NCBI RefSeq assembly: GCF_028389875.1
Contig: NC_084665.1
Location: 126,209,602 to 126,273,601, forward strand
DNA: 64,000 nucleotides
Source of the DNA: Rhea pennata
Lineage: Eukaryota; Chordata; Aves; Rheiformes; Rheidae
Direction of reading: 5' to 3'
Shown here: positions 55,056 to 64,000 of the stretch, piece after piece
Layout: the number at the start of each line of letters is the position of its first letter
Position numbering within the stretch: the stretch's first letter is position 1
The notes under the pieces: generated by a model
Database searches by the model: none
Told to the model about the DNA's origin: nothing
Seen by the model: only the letters and a program-made list of their open reading frames with translations
Translations under genes and position numbers: made by a program

Positions 55056-64000
<8,945 letters not shown>

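Overview
This is nuclear DNA from a bird, seen from its introns, CpG-island promoters, scattered CR1 LINE fragments and protein sequences. The species cannot be fixed from the window. It carries the conserved block CTSB - FDFT1 - NEIL2 - GATA4, which matches the human 8p23.1 gene set. I rebuilt every coding exon by joining GT..AG splice sites and checking that phases and residue counts agree. CTSB (340 aa), FDFT1 (418 aa) and NEIL2 (326 aa) have complete, unbroken reading frames. GATA4 is partial: the last five coding exons are here and the large N-terminal exon lies beyond the right edge.

Layout. 1-11,965: no gene recognised; homopolymer tracts, a 352-codon open frame of doubtful meaning and a perfect 32-bp hairpin (7,345-7,416). 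11,970-12,605: a G-rich minisatellite that runs straight into the CTSB CpG island (about 12,540-13,300). 12,776-24,859: CTSB on the + strand, with a 6-kb first intron and nine coding exons. 24,860-28,442: the facing 3' ends of CTSB and FDFT1. 28,443-41,664: FDFT1 on the - strand, eight coding exons, a VNTR in intron 2 and a CpG-island promoter with three CCAAT boxes. 42,200-42,330: a small tandem repeat. 44,296-47,799: NEIL2 coding exons on the - strand, with a candidate promoter near 49.5 kb. 49.7-55 kb: intergenic DNA and the GATA4 3' UTR. 55,056-59,460: GATA4 exons on the - strand. 59,461-64,000: GATA4 intron.

The four genes do not form a pathway. CTSB is a lysosomal cysteine protease, FDFT1 (squalene synthase) makes the first committed sterol precursor, NEIL2 is a base-excision DNA glycosylase, and GATA4 is a zinc-finger transcription factor of heart and endoderm. 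They are linked by ancient synteny. I found no new multi-gene system. The observations most worth a second look are the 72-nt perfect hairpin at 7.35 kb, the FDFT1 first intron (open, in phase, with its own well-placed ATG), the tandem arrays beside the CTSB and FDFT1 promoters, and a tRNA-like box joined to a CR1 tail near 49.1 kb.
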